Notes: a model not told the origin generated them from the sequence alone. A DNA stretch of 64,000 nucleotides from Micromonospora halophytica (GCF_900090245.1 NZ_FMDN01000013.1:62001-126000), one strand, 5' to 3'. Shown: positions 9,370-18,006, counted from the first letter of the stretch. Translations and numbers: made by a program.

Positions 9370-10064
9370 GCACTGCGCAACGTCACCCCGTCACCCTGCC
9401 GGGAGGGCGGGCCGACGAGGCCTACCGCCGGGTCCGGGAGACGGCCGCGACCCTGCTGGCCGGCAGCCGGTCCGCCGCCGCGACGCCGGTGCCGACCTGT
9501 CCCGAGTGGAGCGTGGCGGACCTCGTCACACACCTGGTGGAGGTCTGCGCGCGGGTCCACGGTCGGGTCACCGGTGCCGAGCCGGTCCCGGTGCCGAGCG
9601 GGGCGGTGCCGGAGCTGCTCGAGCTGTGGGAGCGGCTGAGCCGGCCGGTGGAGGAGTTCCTCGACGGCCCGATGTCGTTGGACCGGGGCATCATGGTCAT
9701 GGACGCGTTCACCCACGAGCTGGACCTCCGCCGGGCGCTCGACACGCCACCGCCGGTCGATCACCCGGCGTTGCCCATCGCGATGGACGTCGTGGTGAAG
9801 GGGTTCGCCGCCTCGTTGGAGGGGCACGGTCTGCCACCGGTGGCGGCCGAGACCGAGTACGGACGCTGGGTGGCGAGCGCGGGCGAGCCGGCGGCCACGA
9901 TGTCGGGCCCGTGGTACGAGGTCTACCTGGCGCTGGCCGGTCGCCGCAGCGCGGCACAGATCCGGTCGCTGCGCTGGAGCGTGGATCCCGGGCGCTGGCT
10001 GCCCGCGTTCACCTGGGGGCCGTTCCGGATGCCGGAGCCGGCGGAGGCCGCCCCCCGCGGCTGA
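9366..10064 (+). CDS. Maleylpyruvate isomerase N-terminal/DinB-type protein
   Basis: The protein has 232 residues. The pattern PTCPEWSVADLVTHLVEVC near residues 40-60 and MDAFTHELDLRRAL near 115 are typical of the TIGR03083/maleylpyruvate isomerase N-terminal family, a four-helix metal-binding bundle related to DinB. Characterised members are mycothiol-dependent S-transferases or isomerases, which fits an actinomycete, and some protect producers from reactive compounds. The start overlaps the SDR stop by ATGA. A detoxification role for an enediyne intermediate is conceivable but not shown. Confidence 0.78.
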   Translation: MSTAQRHPVTLPGGRADEAYRRVRETAATLLAGSRSAAATPVPTCPEWSVADLVTHLVEVCARVHGRVTGAEPVPVPSGAVPELLELWERLSRPVEEFLDGPMSLDRGIMVMDAFTHELDLRRALDTPPPVDHPALPIAMDVVVKGFAASLEGHGLPPVAAETEYGRWVASAGEPAATMSGPWYEVYLALAGRRSAAQIRSLRWSVDPGRWLPAFTWGPFRMPEPAEAAPRG

Positions 10065-10085
10065 TCAGCTCGTCGCGACAGGTCG

Positions 10086-10122
10086 CCGGGTTCCCGCCCC
10101 CGGATGGGGCGCGGGAACCCGG
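10086..10122. terminator. 12-bp hairpin between convergent genes
   Basis: Arms 10086-10097 and 10111-10122 (CCGGGTTCCCGC and its complement) enclose a 13-base loop, 22 bp after the DinB-type gene. It is a probable terminator and could serve both converging genes. The rest of the 270-bp gap shows no gene. Confidence 0.65.
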
Positions 10123-10334
10123 GCCGAGGGGCGGGGCGGCGTCGCCGTACGCCGTCGCGAAACGGGGATGCCGGCCGCGCGGCACCCCCGTCCCACCGGC
10201 TCACCGCCGCTCGGGCGCCCGCCGGTGCCGCCGGGCAGCTCAGCCTCCGCTCGCGCCGTCACGCAGCCGCGCTCGGCACCGACCGGTCCGCGACCACTGC
10301 GGTGTCGCGGACCGGGACGCGGTGCCGCCGCCGG

Positions 10335-11147
10335 TCACGACTTGGCTCCGTTCAACATCCGGGACGAGCGGCTCCCCCGCCGCTCGTGCCGGCCGAAGTT
10401 GAGCCGGGTCCGGCTGTTCGGCACATGGTTGTCGAGTTCCGGCAGCGCGACCAGGATGGGCAGGTCGAAGACCCCGGTGGGGTGCAGGTCCAGGTCGATG
10501 GTGAGGTCGGCGCCGGCGGTGACCGTCAGCGGGTCGTACGAGCCGACCGCCAGCGGCCGCCGCGAGGACGGTCGGGCGGTGATGTTGTCGAGGGCGATCG
10601 CCGCGGCCCGCAGGTACCACTCCCCCTCCGGCACGTCGCGCAGCTGGTACTCACCGGAGGCCTCCAGGATGTCGCAGGAGGCCGGCAGGCCCTGGACGAT
10701 GGGGCTGTCGAAGACGCCGACGTAGACCTTGACGGGCACGTCCACCGGAGGGAGGACGAGCCGCCCGCTGATGGTGGCCCGTCGGCGCGGGCCGGCCGCC
10801 GGATTCCGGGGCAGCTGTGGGATGCCGTGCTCGGCGAGCCAGCGGTACCGGGCCGGGGAGACGCCCACGCTGCGGGTGAACCGGCTGATGAAGGTGCCCA
10901 GGCTGTTGTAGCCCACGGCGTAGGCAACGTCCGTGACGCTCATGTCGGTTTCCAGCAGCAGGTTCTTGGCCTTGTAGAGCCTGATGGCGGTCAGGAAGCG
11001 GCCCGGCGAAGTGCCCGTCTTGGACCGGAACAACCGCGAGAAGTAGAAACGGCTGAGAAAGGCGGAATCCGCCATCGTGTCAAGAGAAAGGGGTTCGTGG
11101 TAGCGATCCCACATGATCGAGATAACTCGTTCGACGGCGTTGTGCAC
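10335..11147 (-). CDS. AraC-family transcriptional regulator
   Basis: The protein has 270 residues from a GTG start with GGAG 9 bp upstream. The AraC DNA-binding domain is at the N-terminus, about residues 5-105: two helix-turn-helix units, with DTMADSAFLSRFYFSRLFRSKTG in the first and VTDVAYAVGYNSLGTFISRFTRSVG in the second. The C-terminal half (110-270) is a beta-rich domain with LRDVPEGEWYLRAAA, reminiscent of carboxypeptidase-regulatory-like sandwiches rather than the classical AraC arm. This domain order is seen in some actinobacterial regulators of secondary metabolism. It probably controls the neighbouring locus; ligand and targets are unknown. Confidence 0.88.
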   Translation of the reverse strand: MHNAVERVISIMWDRYHEPLSLDTMADSAFLSRFYFSRLFRSKTGTSPGRFLTAIRLYKAKNLLLETDMSVTDVAYAVGYNSLGTFISRFTRSVGVSPARYRWLAEHGIPQLPRNPAAGPRRRATISGRLVLPPVDVPVKVYVGVFDSPIVQGLPASCDILEASGEYQLRDVPEGEWYLRAAAIALDNITARPSSRRPLAVGSYDPLTVTAGADLTIDLDLHPTGVFDLPILVALPELDNHVPNSRTRLNFGRHERRGSRSSRMLNGAKS

Positions 11148-11567
11148 GGCGAATCACTCCATTCAGTGGACGCGTTAGAGACGTTCGGTACGTCGCTCGC
11201 ACAATGTGCTGGCGCCAGATCGGCGGCCATGGCGTCACGCAAATCCACAGCCGCACGACTTCACCCTGTTCATGGGCACCACGACATCGTCGTCGAGCAC
11301 GGTGGAACAGGCATTTGAACCGGCGGTGATGCTGTGTTGAATACGCAGCCCACCAACGTCCTGAGTTCGAGCAGAGGCGGCCCGAGCCTTTCGGGCCGCC
11401 CCTACTCTCAGTGTCCTAAGTAGCCCCGATGGGTAATGACGATACCACGCATGGAGACTATTCAATACGCATCTTTGCTGTCTTCCGACTCGCTGCGACG
11501 CCGCCCGATCATGACTTCGGAACGATTATCCGAATTGTTCGACGATGCGCATGCTGTCCAGACATGA
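11148..11567. other. Intergenic region upstream of the AraC gene
   Basis: These 420 bp have lower GC than their surroundings and no credible gene. They should hold the AraC promoter (near 11150-11250) and contain one hairpin (11376-11400) that fits as the terminator of the CMD gene. Confidence 0.6.
11376..11400 (-). terminator. 10-bp GC-rich hairpin
   Basis: Arms 11376-11385 (GGCGGCCCGA) and 11391-11400 are exact complements around a 5-base loop. It lies downstream of the minus-strand CMD gene that ends at 11568, so it may be its terminator, though 170 bp away. Confidence 0.5.
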
Positions 11568-12644
11568 TCAGTCCGGCATGGTGAGCAGGCCACCCAGCCA
11601 GCGCGCCGCCGCCATCGCCGCCCAGGAGCTGATCTCGACCAGCGTCCGGTCGTCCGCGCCGGCCTCCCGGCAGCTCGCGACGACCCTGGCGTCCACCTGG
11701 TACGAGGCGAAGGCCACCAGCAGGGCCAGCCGCCCGGCGGGTCGCTGATCCTCCGGCAACGCCTCGACCAGTCGCTCCACCCAGGAGCGGCTGATCCCTC
11801 GCGGCCCGCCCTGCCAGCCCACCAGGTTGATCAGCACCAGGTCCCGTACGGCCTCCGGCACGGACCGGCGACCGGCCTCGTCGATCGTCGCGCAGGCACG
11901 GGCGAACGCCTGCGCCACGGCCGCGTTGCCGGCCGCCCAGGACAGGTCCTCCGGCAACTCCGCGGCCGGCAGGAAGTCCAGCGAGCGACCTGGCGGCTGC
12001 GGGCGCCGCGAGGCGGTGAGCATGGCCCGGCCCAGTACCCGCAGCACCGGCGAGAGCGCCAGTTCCGGCACGCCGGGCGGCAGCGGGACGTCCCGCAGGA
12101 AGACGTTCACCACGCGGTTGAAGTAGTGCAGCAGCACCGCCGCCCCGGCGAGCTCGGGCCCCTGGGCGGCCGGGAACGGCGGCGCGACCCCGGGCCGGCG
12201 CCCGTTGACGGACGTCGCCCAGCCCACCACGGCCTCCAGTTCCGCCTCGCTCAGCGCCGGCCCGCCGTCGCCCCGCGCGGAGCCGTCGACGCCGATGCCA
12301 CCCAGTACGCCGAGGGCGTTGTTGTGGATGGTCGCGCAGTAGGGGCAGGCGTTGCCCATCGACACCGCCATGGCCACCGCCTCCTTGGCCGCCCGGGGGG
12401 CCTCGCCCGGGACGACCAGCGTCTCCCGCAGCAGCATCCACGCTGCGGCCAGCGCCTCTGGCGCCGGAGCGTGCAGGGCGACCGGCGGCGCGAGCACGCC
12501 GAAATCCGCCTCCACCTGCTTGTACACCTGGGCGACCAGACCATTCGCCCGCCCACGCCGGACGGAACCGATGTATCGGATTTGCGTCAGCCCGAGCGCA
12601 CCGAGCACCGGTCGCAGAAGACTTGCCGGCATCACGTACCTCAT
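11568..12644 (-). CDS. AhpD/carboxymuconolactone-decarboxylase-like protein
   Basis: The protein has about 358 residues and is all-alpha. It carries the AhpD core SMGNACPYCATIHNNALGVLGG near residues 105-125: a CxxC followed by His at the third position, the redox motif of the CMD/AhpD superfamily. The C-terminal half may be a second, degenerate repeat of the fold. Members act as alkylhydroperoxidases or gamma-carboxymuconolactone decarboxylases. I placed the start at the ATG at 12644; a TTG at 12665 is also possible and neither has a strong ribosome site. It is divergent from a second CMD gene at 12961. A redox-protection role is a guess. Confidence 0.8.
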   Translation of the reverse strand: MRYVMPASLLRPVLGALGLTQIRYIGSVRRGRANGLVAQVYKQVEADFGVLAPPVALHAPAPEALAAAWMLLRETLVVPGEAPRAAKEAVAMAVSMGNACPYCATIHNNALGVLGGIGVDGSARGDGGPALSEAELEAVVGWATSVNGRRPGVAPPFPAAQGPELAGAAVLLHYFNRVVNVFLRDVPLPPGVPELALSPVLRVLGRAMLTASRRPQPPGRSLDFLPAAELPEDLSWAAGNAAVAQAFARACATIDEAGRRSVPEAVRDLVLINLVGWQGGPRGISRSWVERLVEALPEDQRPAGRLALLVAFASYQVDARVVASCREAGADDRTLVEISSWAAMAAARWLGGLLTMPD

Positions 12645-12960
12645 CCATCTCTGTGAACTGAACAAAGGTTATCGACGAAAGCGCCACCAGCTACTACTTC
12701 AGTACGGTTGAACCGCGCTGGAGGGGCGCCCATGGGGCCGATTTTCGCAGTAGGCAATCTCGGAGAGCACTGGCACTCCGAAGACGTGCCATCATGGGCC
12801 AGCGAAATCGCCGAGCGACCGCTGTCGTCAGCATTTCCGCATCGCCCCGCCGTCCCACCGAAGACTGCTGCGGCCAGCGCCGACACCCCTGTCCGACCGC
12901 GGAATGAGCTCTATGTCGCACGGCTGGCCAGGCACCACCCGCGCAACGAGGAGAATGCTC
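12645..12960. other. Intergenic region between two divergent CMD genes
   Basis: These 316 bp should contain back-to-back promoters. An 11-bp palindrome, CGGTTGAACCG, lies at 12699-12709, about 55 bp upstream of the minus-strand gene, and could be a regulator site. No credible gene was seen. Confidence 0.45.
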
Positions 12961-13560
12961 ATGGGAATGACGACGAAGCAGCCGGGAATCAGGGTCCCGC
13001 TGGTTGACGAGGAGCACGCCGAGGGCCGTACCGCGGAACTCTACGAGGAGATCAAGGCGGTCACGGGCCTGCCGTTCGTGCCGGACATGTTCCGGCTCAC
13101 CTCCACCAACCCGCGGCTGCTCGCGGTGGTGGTGGCCGGGTACGGCGGCATCTTCGGCGGGGACACCCTGCCCCGCCAGCTCAAGGAGCTGATCTCGGCC
13201 TGGACGTCGAAGCTCAACGGGTGTCCGTACTGCGTCGGGACGCACAGCTGGTTCCTCAGTCAGTTCGGCGGCAGCGACGAGCTGCTGGAGGCGGTGTCGA
13301 ACGCGAACACCGCCGAGGAGCTGCCGGTGGACGAGCGGACCATGCCGCTCATGCAGCTGGTGACGAAGGTGAGCACCGGCGCGTACAAGATCACCGACGC
13401 GGACTGGGAGCGGGCCGCGGCGGCCGGCTGGAGCGACGCGGAGATGTTGGAGGCGGTCTTCTGCGCCTGCCTGTTCGCGTTCATCAACCGCCTCGTCGAC
13501 GCCACCGGGCTGGGTTCCTCCGTGGACCGCAGCCGCATCTCGCGGCTGGGCGACGAGTGA
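12961..13560 (+). CDS. Carboxymuconolactone decarboxylase/peroxidase-related protein
   Basis: The protein has 199 residues. The motif SKLNGCPYCVGTHSWFL near residue 85 is the CxxC-x3-H active site of AhpD-like peroxidase-related proteins. The ATG at 12961 is preceded by GAGGAG 7 bp away, which decides it over an upstream in-frame ATG at 12904. Unlike the 358-residue neighbour it is a single-domain, normal-length member. It is followed after 25 bp by an SDR gene, probably in one operon. Likely activity is reduction of a peroxide or quinone-type species, or decarboxylation of a lactone; the substrate is unknown. Confidence 0.87.
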   Translation: MGMTTKQPGIRVPLVDEEHAEGRTAELYEEIKAVTGLPFVPDMFRLTSTNPRLLAVVVAGYGGIFGGDTLPRQLKELISAWTSKLNGCPYCVGTHSWFLSQFGGSDELLEAVSNANTAEELPVDERTMPLMQLVTKVSTGAYKITDADWERAAAAGWSDAEMLEAVFCACLFAFINRLVDATGLGSSVDRSRISRLGDE

Positions 13561-13585
13561 CCCGCGGCCGGGAAGGAGACCCATC

Positions 13586-14461
13586 ATGACCCAGTCACGC
13601 GCCATCCTGCTGACCGGCGCCTCGTCGGGCACCGGCCTCTCCTCCGGCAGCGGCAAGGCCGCCGCGCTGCGGCTGCACCGCGCCGGCTGGCCGGTCTACG
13701 CCACCGGACGCAACGTGGCGGCCCTGTCCGACCTCGCCGACGAGGGCATCACAGTGATGCACCTCGACGTCAGGGACGAGGAGTCGATGGCCGCGGTCGT
13801 CAAGCGGATCACCGAGGAGCACGGGGCGGTCGGTACTCTGATCAACAACGCCGCCTACAGCCTCAACGGCACCATCGGCGAGACCCCGATGGACGAGGTC
13901 CGCGCCCAGTTCGAGACCAACGTCTTCGGGCTGTGCCGGCTCACCCAGCTGGTCCTGCCCGGCATGCGGGAGCAGGGCGGCGGCCGGATCGTCATCATGT
14001 CGTCGATCTTCGGCATGTTCGCCACCCCGGGCCGGGGCTACTACCAGGCCACCAAGCACGCCCTGGAGGCCATCGGCGACTCGTTGCGCCTCGAGGTGGC
14101 CCCCTTCGGCATCAAGGTGGTGATCCTCCAACCGGCGCCCATCCTGGGTGGCTTCGTACCCGACAGCGTCGCCGACCTGGGCATGGAGTCGCACGAGAAC
14201 CCGGCGCTGTACCGGGACTTCTGGGAGCACTTCGTCGACTGGCACCAGGCGTACCGGCTCAGCGACAATCCCCCGTTGCGCGGCAAGATCGCGGTCCGGG
14301 CCGAGAACGTCGCGAAGGTCCTCGAGAAGGCGGTCTCCACCCCGAACCCACGCATCCGCTACCGCCTCGGCATGCCGCCGCGGCTGCTGCCGAAGATGCG
14401 GGCGATCATCGGTGAACGCGGGTGGGAGAAGTTCGTCCGGTTGTTCTTCCCCACTCCCTGA
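13586..14461 (+). CDS. Short-chain dehydrogenase/reductase with expanded glycine loop
   Basis: This is a 291-residue classical SDR. The cofactor loop is odd: LLTGASSGTG is followed directly by LSSGSGKAAA, as if the GASSGTG loop had been duplicated. The NNA motif (LINNAAYS) and active site (MSSIFGMF with YYQATKHA, i.e. Ser and YxxxK) are intact. A C-terminal extension of about 50 residues (PRIRYRLGMPPRLLPKMRAII) resembles oxidoreductases acting on larger lipophilic substrates. GGAGA precedes the ATG. It lies 25 bp after the CMD gene. Activity is probable, but cofactor binding may be altered by the loop insertion. Confidence 0.88.
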   Translation: MTQSRAILLTGASSGTGLSSGSGKAAALRLHRAGWPVYATGRNVAALSDLADEGITVMHLDVRDEESMAAVVKRITEEHGAVGTLINNAAYSLNGTIGETPMDEVRAQFETNVFGLCRLTQLVLPGMREQGGGRIVIMSSIFGMFATPGRGYYQATKHALEAIGDSLRLEVAPFGIKVVILQPAPILGGFVPDSVADLGMESHENPALYRDFWEHFVDWHQAYRLSDNPPLRGKIAVRAENVAKVLEKAVSTPNPRIRYRLGMPPRLLPKMRAIIGERGWEKFVRLFFPTP

Positions 14462-14472
14462 CCAGACGGACG

Positions 14473-14503
14473 AGCGGCGCCGACGGAGTTCGTCGGCGCC
14501 GCT
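14473..14503. terminator. 13-bp perfect hairpin between convergent genes
   Basis: Arms 14473-14485 and 14491-14503 (AGCGGCGCCGACG and its complement) flank the loop GAGTT, 11 bp after the SDR stop. It probably terminates the SDR operon and perhaps also the opposing CopC gene. Confidence 0.75.
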
Positions 14504-14541
14504 TCCGGTTGCCCGCGCTCCGGTCACGTGGTACCCGCCCA

Positions 14542-15138
14542 TCAGTTCCGCGGGGCGGCGCGCAGGGACATCGGCCGCCCGTCACGCGGGCGCAGCCACA
14601 GCAGGGCCAGCGCCCCGGCCAGCACCGCGCCGTCGACGACCAGTAGCGTCGCGCTGAACCCGTCGATGCGGTGGGCGTGCGCGGTCACCGCGTCCGTGCC
14701 GGCCCGGCGGGCGGCGGCGTCCAGTGGGGCCGGCGCGACGCCGGTGCCCACGCTGAACCGGTGCGCCCCGGTGGCGGTCGTGCCGTCGGTGAAGGTGACG
14801 TGGTAGGCCACCGTGTAGTCGCCGGTCGCGCTGATGTCGACCGGCAGTCGTAGCCGCGTGGAGCCGGACCGGACCGGGTCACCGTCGGCGACCGTCCTGC
14901 TCCCGGCGTCGAGCACCGCGACGTGTGACTCCGCCTCCTCGACGGCGGCGCCGAAGTCCAACGTCACCTCGGCCGGCGCGGTGCCGAGCACCGCGCCGGC
15001 CGAGGGGTCGGCGGAGACCAGGGCTCCGTCCGCCCGGGCCGCACCGGGCGCGAGCGCGAGCAGCCCGGCGACCACCGCGACCACGCCGGCGACCACCGCC
15101 CGGCGACGGCCGCCGGACGGCGTCGACTCACGCCGCAT
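14542..15138 (-). CDS. CopC-domain secreted/membrane-anchored protein
   Basis: The protein has 198 residues. An N-terminal Arg-rich segment and hydrophobic stretch ending AGAARADGALV give a signal peptide with cleavage near residue 36. A CopC-like beta domain follows (LVSADPSAGAVLGTAPAEVTLDFGAAV, then YHVTFTDGTTATGAHRFSVG). A C-terminal helix (LLVVDGAVLAGALALLWL) anchors it in the membrane. CopC proteins bind copper outside the cell; the classical N-terminal His1 after cleavage is not obvious here (the mature end would be Asp-Gly), so metal binding is uncertain. It overlaps the upstream membrane-protein gene by 11 bp. Confidence 0.8.
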   Translation of the reverse strand: MRRESTPSGGRRRAVVAGVVAVVAGLLALAPGAARADGALVSADPSAGAVLGTAPAEVTLDFGAAVEEAESHVAVLDAGSRTVADGDPVRSGSTRLRLPVDISATGDYTVAYHVTFTDGTTATGAHRFSVGTGVAPAPLDAAARRAGTDAVTAHAHRIDGFSATLLVVDGAVLAGALALLWLRPRDGRPMSLRAAPRN

Positions 15139-15718
15139 GGGCGGCGAGGGACGGGTTGCCGGCGCGGTGCCCGGTGCAGCTGCACGACATCAGCTCCTGC
15201 TCGCGCCGGTTGGGGCGCAGGTGCAGGTACATCGCGACGACCATGGGGATGAAGACGACCGAGTTGTAGAACAGATGCAGCTCGACCCGCGGCAGCACCA
15301 GTTGCAGGATGCTGGCCGGCACCTTCTGCCCGAAGAACATGGTGCCGGACTGCACCTGCCACAGCAGCAGGAGGTGCTCGATGTGGTGCCAGAACTGCAG
15401 GGCCAGCGCCACCATCCACCAGGTGCGGGCCCGGCCGACGAAGCCGCCCCGCAGCGCGAAGAGGAAGACCAGCATCACGATCGCGTAGCCGTAGTGCAGC
15501 CACTCGGAGGAGACCAGCCAGGGAAAGAACTGGCCGAGCACGCCGCGCGCCTGCGGGCGCGGCTGGCCGAGCACCCAGATCTGGTACGCCTGGACGAGGT
15601 GCTCGGCCCAGTGGGCCAGCACGATGACGAGGAAGCCGTTCAGAGCCGCCCGGTGGTGGGCGCCGTTGAGCCGCGCGAGCAGCCCTCGGGACGGGGCGGC
15701 GGCGAGGGGTGGGGTCAC
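15128..15718 (-). CDS. Polytopic membrane protein with histidine-rich helices, function unknown
   Basis: The protein has 196 residues from the GTG at 15718. At least four hydrophobic helices carry regularly placed histidines: FLVIVLAHWAEHLVQAYQ, LHYGYAIVMLVFLFAL, FWHHIEHLLLLWQ and LHLFYNSVVFIPMVVAMYL. The repeated HxxEH-like pairs inside membrane segments look like metal or heme ligands. The tail contains CSC. I do not recognise the family. It is coupled to the CopC gene and follows the carotenoid-oxygenase-type gene in the same direction, so the three may form one operon handling metal or a lipophilic molecule in the membrane. Confidence 0.7.
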   Translation of the reverse strand: MTPPLAAAPSRGLLARLNGAHHRAALNGFLVIVLAHWAEHLVQAYQIWVLGQPRPQARGVLGQFFPWLVSSEWLHYGYAIVMLVFLFALRGGFVGRARTWWMVALALQFWHHIEHLLLLWQVQSGTMFFGQKVPASILQLVLPRVELHLFYNSVVFIPMVVAMYLHLRPNRREQELMSCSCTGHRAGNPSLAAHAA

Positions 15719-15916
15719 CTTACACACCTTTCGTAACACTCGGACAGGCACACCTGACCGTGAGTGACATGGACAGCGACTTGCCGCGAAGCTAGTCGCC
15801 GGTGGTGCTCGACAGTTCCTCCAAATTGCTCAGTACCTGTCGGACATCCACCTCTCGCCCGAACCCGTCGCGAGTCGGGGGGCGAGAGGCGGCCCGCCTG
15901 CGCCGTCTCCCCGGCC

Positions 15917-17260
15917 TCAGGCGGTGATCCAGTTGGCGTGGAACCCGCCGGGCACGCGGCCCGGCAGGTGCACCACGGCGACCGGCGGCCCGGTGAAGTC
16001 GCCGGCGTCCAGCACGACCAGGCTGCTGCGATCGGTCCGTCCGTCGTAGACGTAGGTCAACAGCCAGCCGTCGTCCTCGGCCGACAGCGGCCCGCGCGGG
16101 ACGAACACCGCCTCCCCCGTCTCCCGGTACGGTCCGAAGTCGTGCACCGCGACCTCCCGGCGCACCAGGTCGTGGCGCAACAGTGCCGAGCCGCCCAGCA
16201 CTCCCGTTCCGGACTGCATGGCGACCGTGTACGCGTACCGGTGCGGCATCGTCCTGCGACGGTCGTCGACGCGGGGGAACTCCTGCGGTATGTCGTCGAG
16301 CTGCTCGGCGGCGACGGTGCCGCGGGTCAGGTCGAGCATCCACCGCCACAGGGTCGGGGCGGACTCCCCCGGGGCGCTCAGGTCGCGGTCGAAGACCCGG
16401 TCGTAGCGCACCACGTCGACCACGCACCGGCCCTCCTCCTCGTATGCGTTGACCGGGTGGAAGACGTAGCAGGGGTCGACGTCGAACCAGCGCACGTCGG
16501 TGCCGCGTCCCTCGCGGGGCAGCAGGCCCAGCCGGGCCGGCCGCCCGGGCGACCAGGCGTACGGGAAGCGGGAGCCGGCCCGGGCCAGCGCGGGACTGAA
16601 GGTCACCGGCAGGTCGAACAGCACCGAGTGCCGGTCGGTCAGCGCGAGCGAGTGCATCAGCGGCGGGCCGGAGACCTCGATCCGCTCGCAGCGGCGCACC
16701 CGCCCCTCGGGAGTCAGGACGAGGTGCTCGACGTACGGCAACTCGTGGTAGTAGGCGACCGCGAACAGCTCCCCGGTGTACGGGTCGCACTCGGCGTGGG
16801 CGGCGAACCCGTGCGGCAGCGTGCCGTCGAAGTCGATCCGGGCCACCGAGTCCAGCTGGGCGTCCAACTCGACGGGGAGCACCCCGGCCTCGCCGAGCGC
16901 CAGGATGCGGCCGGCGTGCCGGATGACGTTGGCGTTGGCGTTGTCGGACAACCCGTGCCGCGGACCGGGCAGGGGGAGCTCACCGAGGGCCCGGGTGGCC
17001 CGGTCGGTGCGGATCCAGCGGTTGCGGTACCAGAGCGCGCGGCCGTCGCGCAGCCGCACCCCGTGCGCCATCCCCTCCCCGACCAGGGCGTGACCGGGTT
17101 GGCCGCCCATGGGGTTGGGCCCGATGCGGACGAGACACCCGTCCAGCTCGGCGGGCAGCCGGCCGGTGACCACCAGGTCGACCTCGGTGACCTCGACCCC
17201 GACCGGGCGCCGGTTGTCGCGTCGGGTAAGGGTGTGCGGGGCGGCTGCGACGACGCTCAT
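15917..17260 (-). CDS. Carotenoid cleavage oxygenase (RPE65/CCD family)
   Basis: The 447-residue enzyme is a seven-bladed propeller oxygenase. The four iron-binding histidines of the family are recognisable at about 155 (FAAHAECD), 203 (PLMHSLALTD), 268 (YVFHPVNAYEEEG) and 441 (FHANW). The N-terminal GCLVRIGPNP is also typical. Such Fe(II) enzymes cleave C=C bonds of carotenoids, stilbenes or other conjugated chains with O2. No carotenoid genes are present, so a polyene or stilbene-like substrate is possible. The ATG at 17260 has GGAGGACC upstream. A TetR gene is divergent, with an inverted repeat between them, implying local repression. Confidence 0.9.
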   Translation of the reverse strand: MSVVAAAPHTLTRRDNRRPVGVEVTEVDLVVTGRLPAELDGCLVRIGPNPMGGQPGHALVGEGMAHGVRLRDGRALWYRNRWIRTDRATRALGELPLPGPRHGLSDNANANVIRHAGRILALGEAGVLPVELDAQLDSVARIDFDGTLPHGFAAHAECDPYTGELFAVAYYHELPYVEHLVLTPEGRVRRCERIEVSGPPLMHSLALTDRHSVLFDLPVTFSPALARAGSRFPYAWSPGRPARLGLLPREGRGTDVRWFDVDPCYVFHPVNAYEEEGRCVVDVVRYDRVFDRDLSAPGESAPTLWRWMLDLTRGTVAAEQLDDIPQEFPRVDDRRRTMPHRYAYTVAMQSGTGVLGGSALLRHDLVRREVAVHDFGPYRETGEAVFVPRGPLSAEDDGWLLTYVYDGRTDRSSLVVLDAGDFTGPPVAVVHLPGRVPGGFHANWITA

Positions 17261-17305
17261 GCGGTCCTCCACCTGGCTGACACGATCTTTACGTATCTTC
17301 GTTAC

Positions 17306-17318
17306 GTAACAGTGTTAC
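17306..17318. promoter_or_regulatory. Candidate TetR operator between oxygenase and regulator
   Basis: GTAACAGTGTTAC is a perfect odd-length palindrome, 6-bp arms around a central G. It lies 38 bp upstream of the TetR start and 46 bp from the oxygenase start. A half-site, GTAACACT, recurs near 15732-15739, upstream of the membrane-protein gene, which would suit a shared regulon. Confidence 0.55.
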
Positions 17319-17355
17319 TGAATCGAAGGTACGCGGAGCATGAGAGCATGTCAAC

Positions 17356-18006
17356 GTGAGCCCGCGCCGAATCGACCCGAAGCTGGCGACAGCGCTGCTG
17401 GAAGCCGCGGCGAGCCTGCTCGCCGAGGAGGGCGCCGCCGGCCTCACCACCCGCCGGCTCGCCGCCGCGGTGGGCACCTCGACCACGGCGGTCTACACGC
17501 ACTTCGGCGGGATGGACAACCTGGTCCGCGCGATGGTGCACGAGGGTTTCGCCCGCCTGCACCGACGGATGTCCACGGTGCGGGCGACCGCCGACGCGGT
17601 CGCCGACGTCATGGCCCTCGGGTACGCGTACCGCGCCAACGCGCTCGACCATCCGCAGCTCTACCAGGTCATGTTCGGCAGCGCGGCGCTCGGCGGGTTC
17701 GCCCTCGCCGACGGCGACCGGCAGCACGGCCGGTACACCCTCCAGCCCCTGGTCGACGCCGTGGCCCGGGCGACCGAACAGGGCCGGTTCCGGGCCGGCG
17801 ACCCGCTGCTGGTGGCCCAGAACATGTGGATCGCACTGCACGGGCTGGTCAGCCTGGAGCTCGGTGGCTACCTGATCGACCCGTACGACGCCGACGTCTG
17901 CTTCGAGGCGCAGCTGCGCTCACTCGTGACCGGGGCCGGCGACGACCACGAGGCGGCGGCAGCCTCCTTCACCCGGGCCCGGCGGCGCCGGTCCCCGCGC
18001 GCCTGA
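17356..18006 (+). CDS. TetR-family transcriptional regulator
   Basis: The protein has 216 residues. The N-terminal helix-turn-helix is clear: LLAEEGAAGLTTRRLAAAVGTSTTAVYTHFGGMDNLVRAMV at about 20-62. The C-terminal half is a helical ligand domain (TetR_C/WHG-like) with LYQVMFGSAALGGFAL. The start is a GTG without a strong ribosome site. It is divergent from the carotenoid-oxygenase gene and the shared 95-bp gap contains a 13-bp palindrome, so it probably represses itself and that operon. The inducer is unknown but likely the oxygenase substrate or product. Confidence 0.9.
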   Translation: MSPRRIDPKLATALLEAAASLLAEEGAAGLTTRRLAAAVGTSTTAVYTHFGGMDNLVRAMVHEGFARLHRRMSTVRATADAVADVMALGYAYRANALDHPQLYQVMFGSAALGGFALADGDRQHGRYTLQPLVDAVARATEQGRFRAGDPLLVAQNMWIALHGLVSLELGGYLIDPYDADVCFEAQLRSLVTGAGDDHEAAAASFTRARRRRSPRA

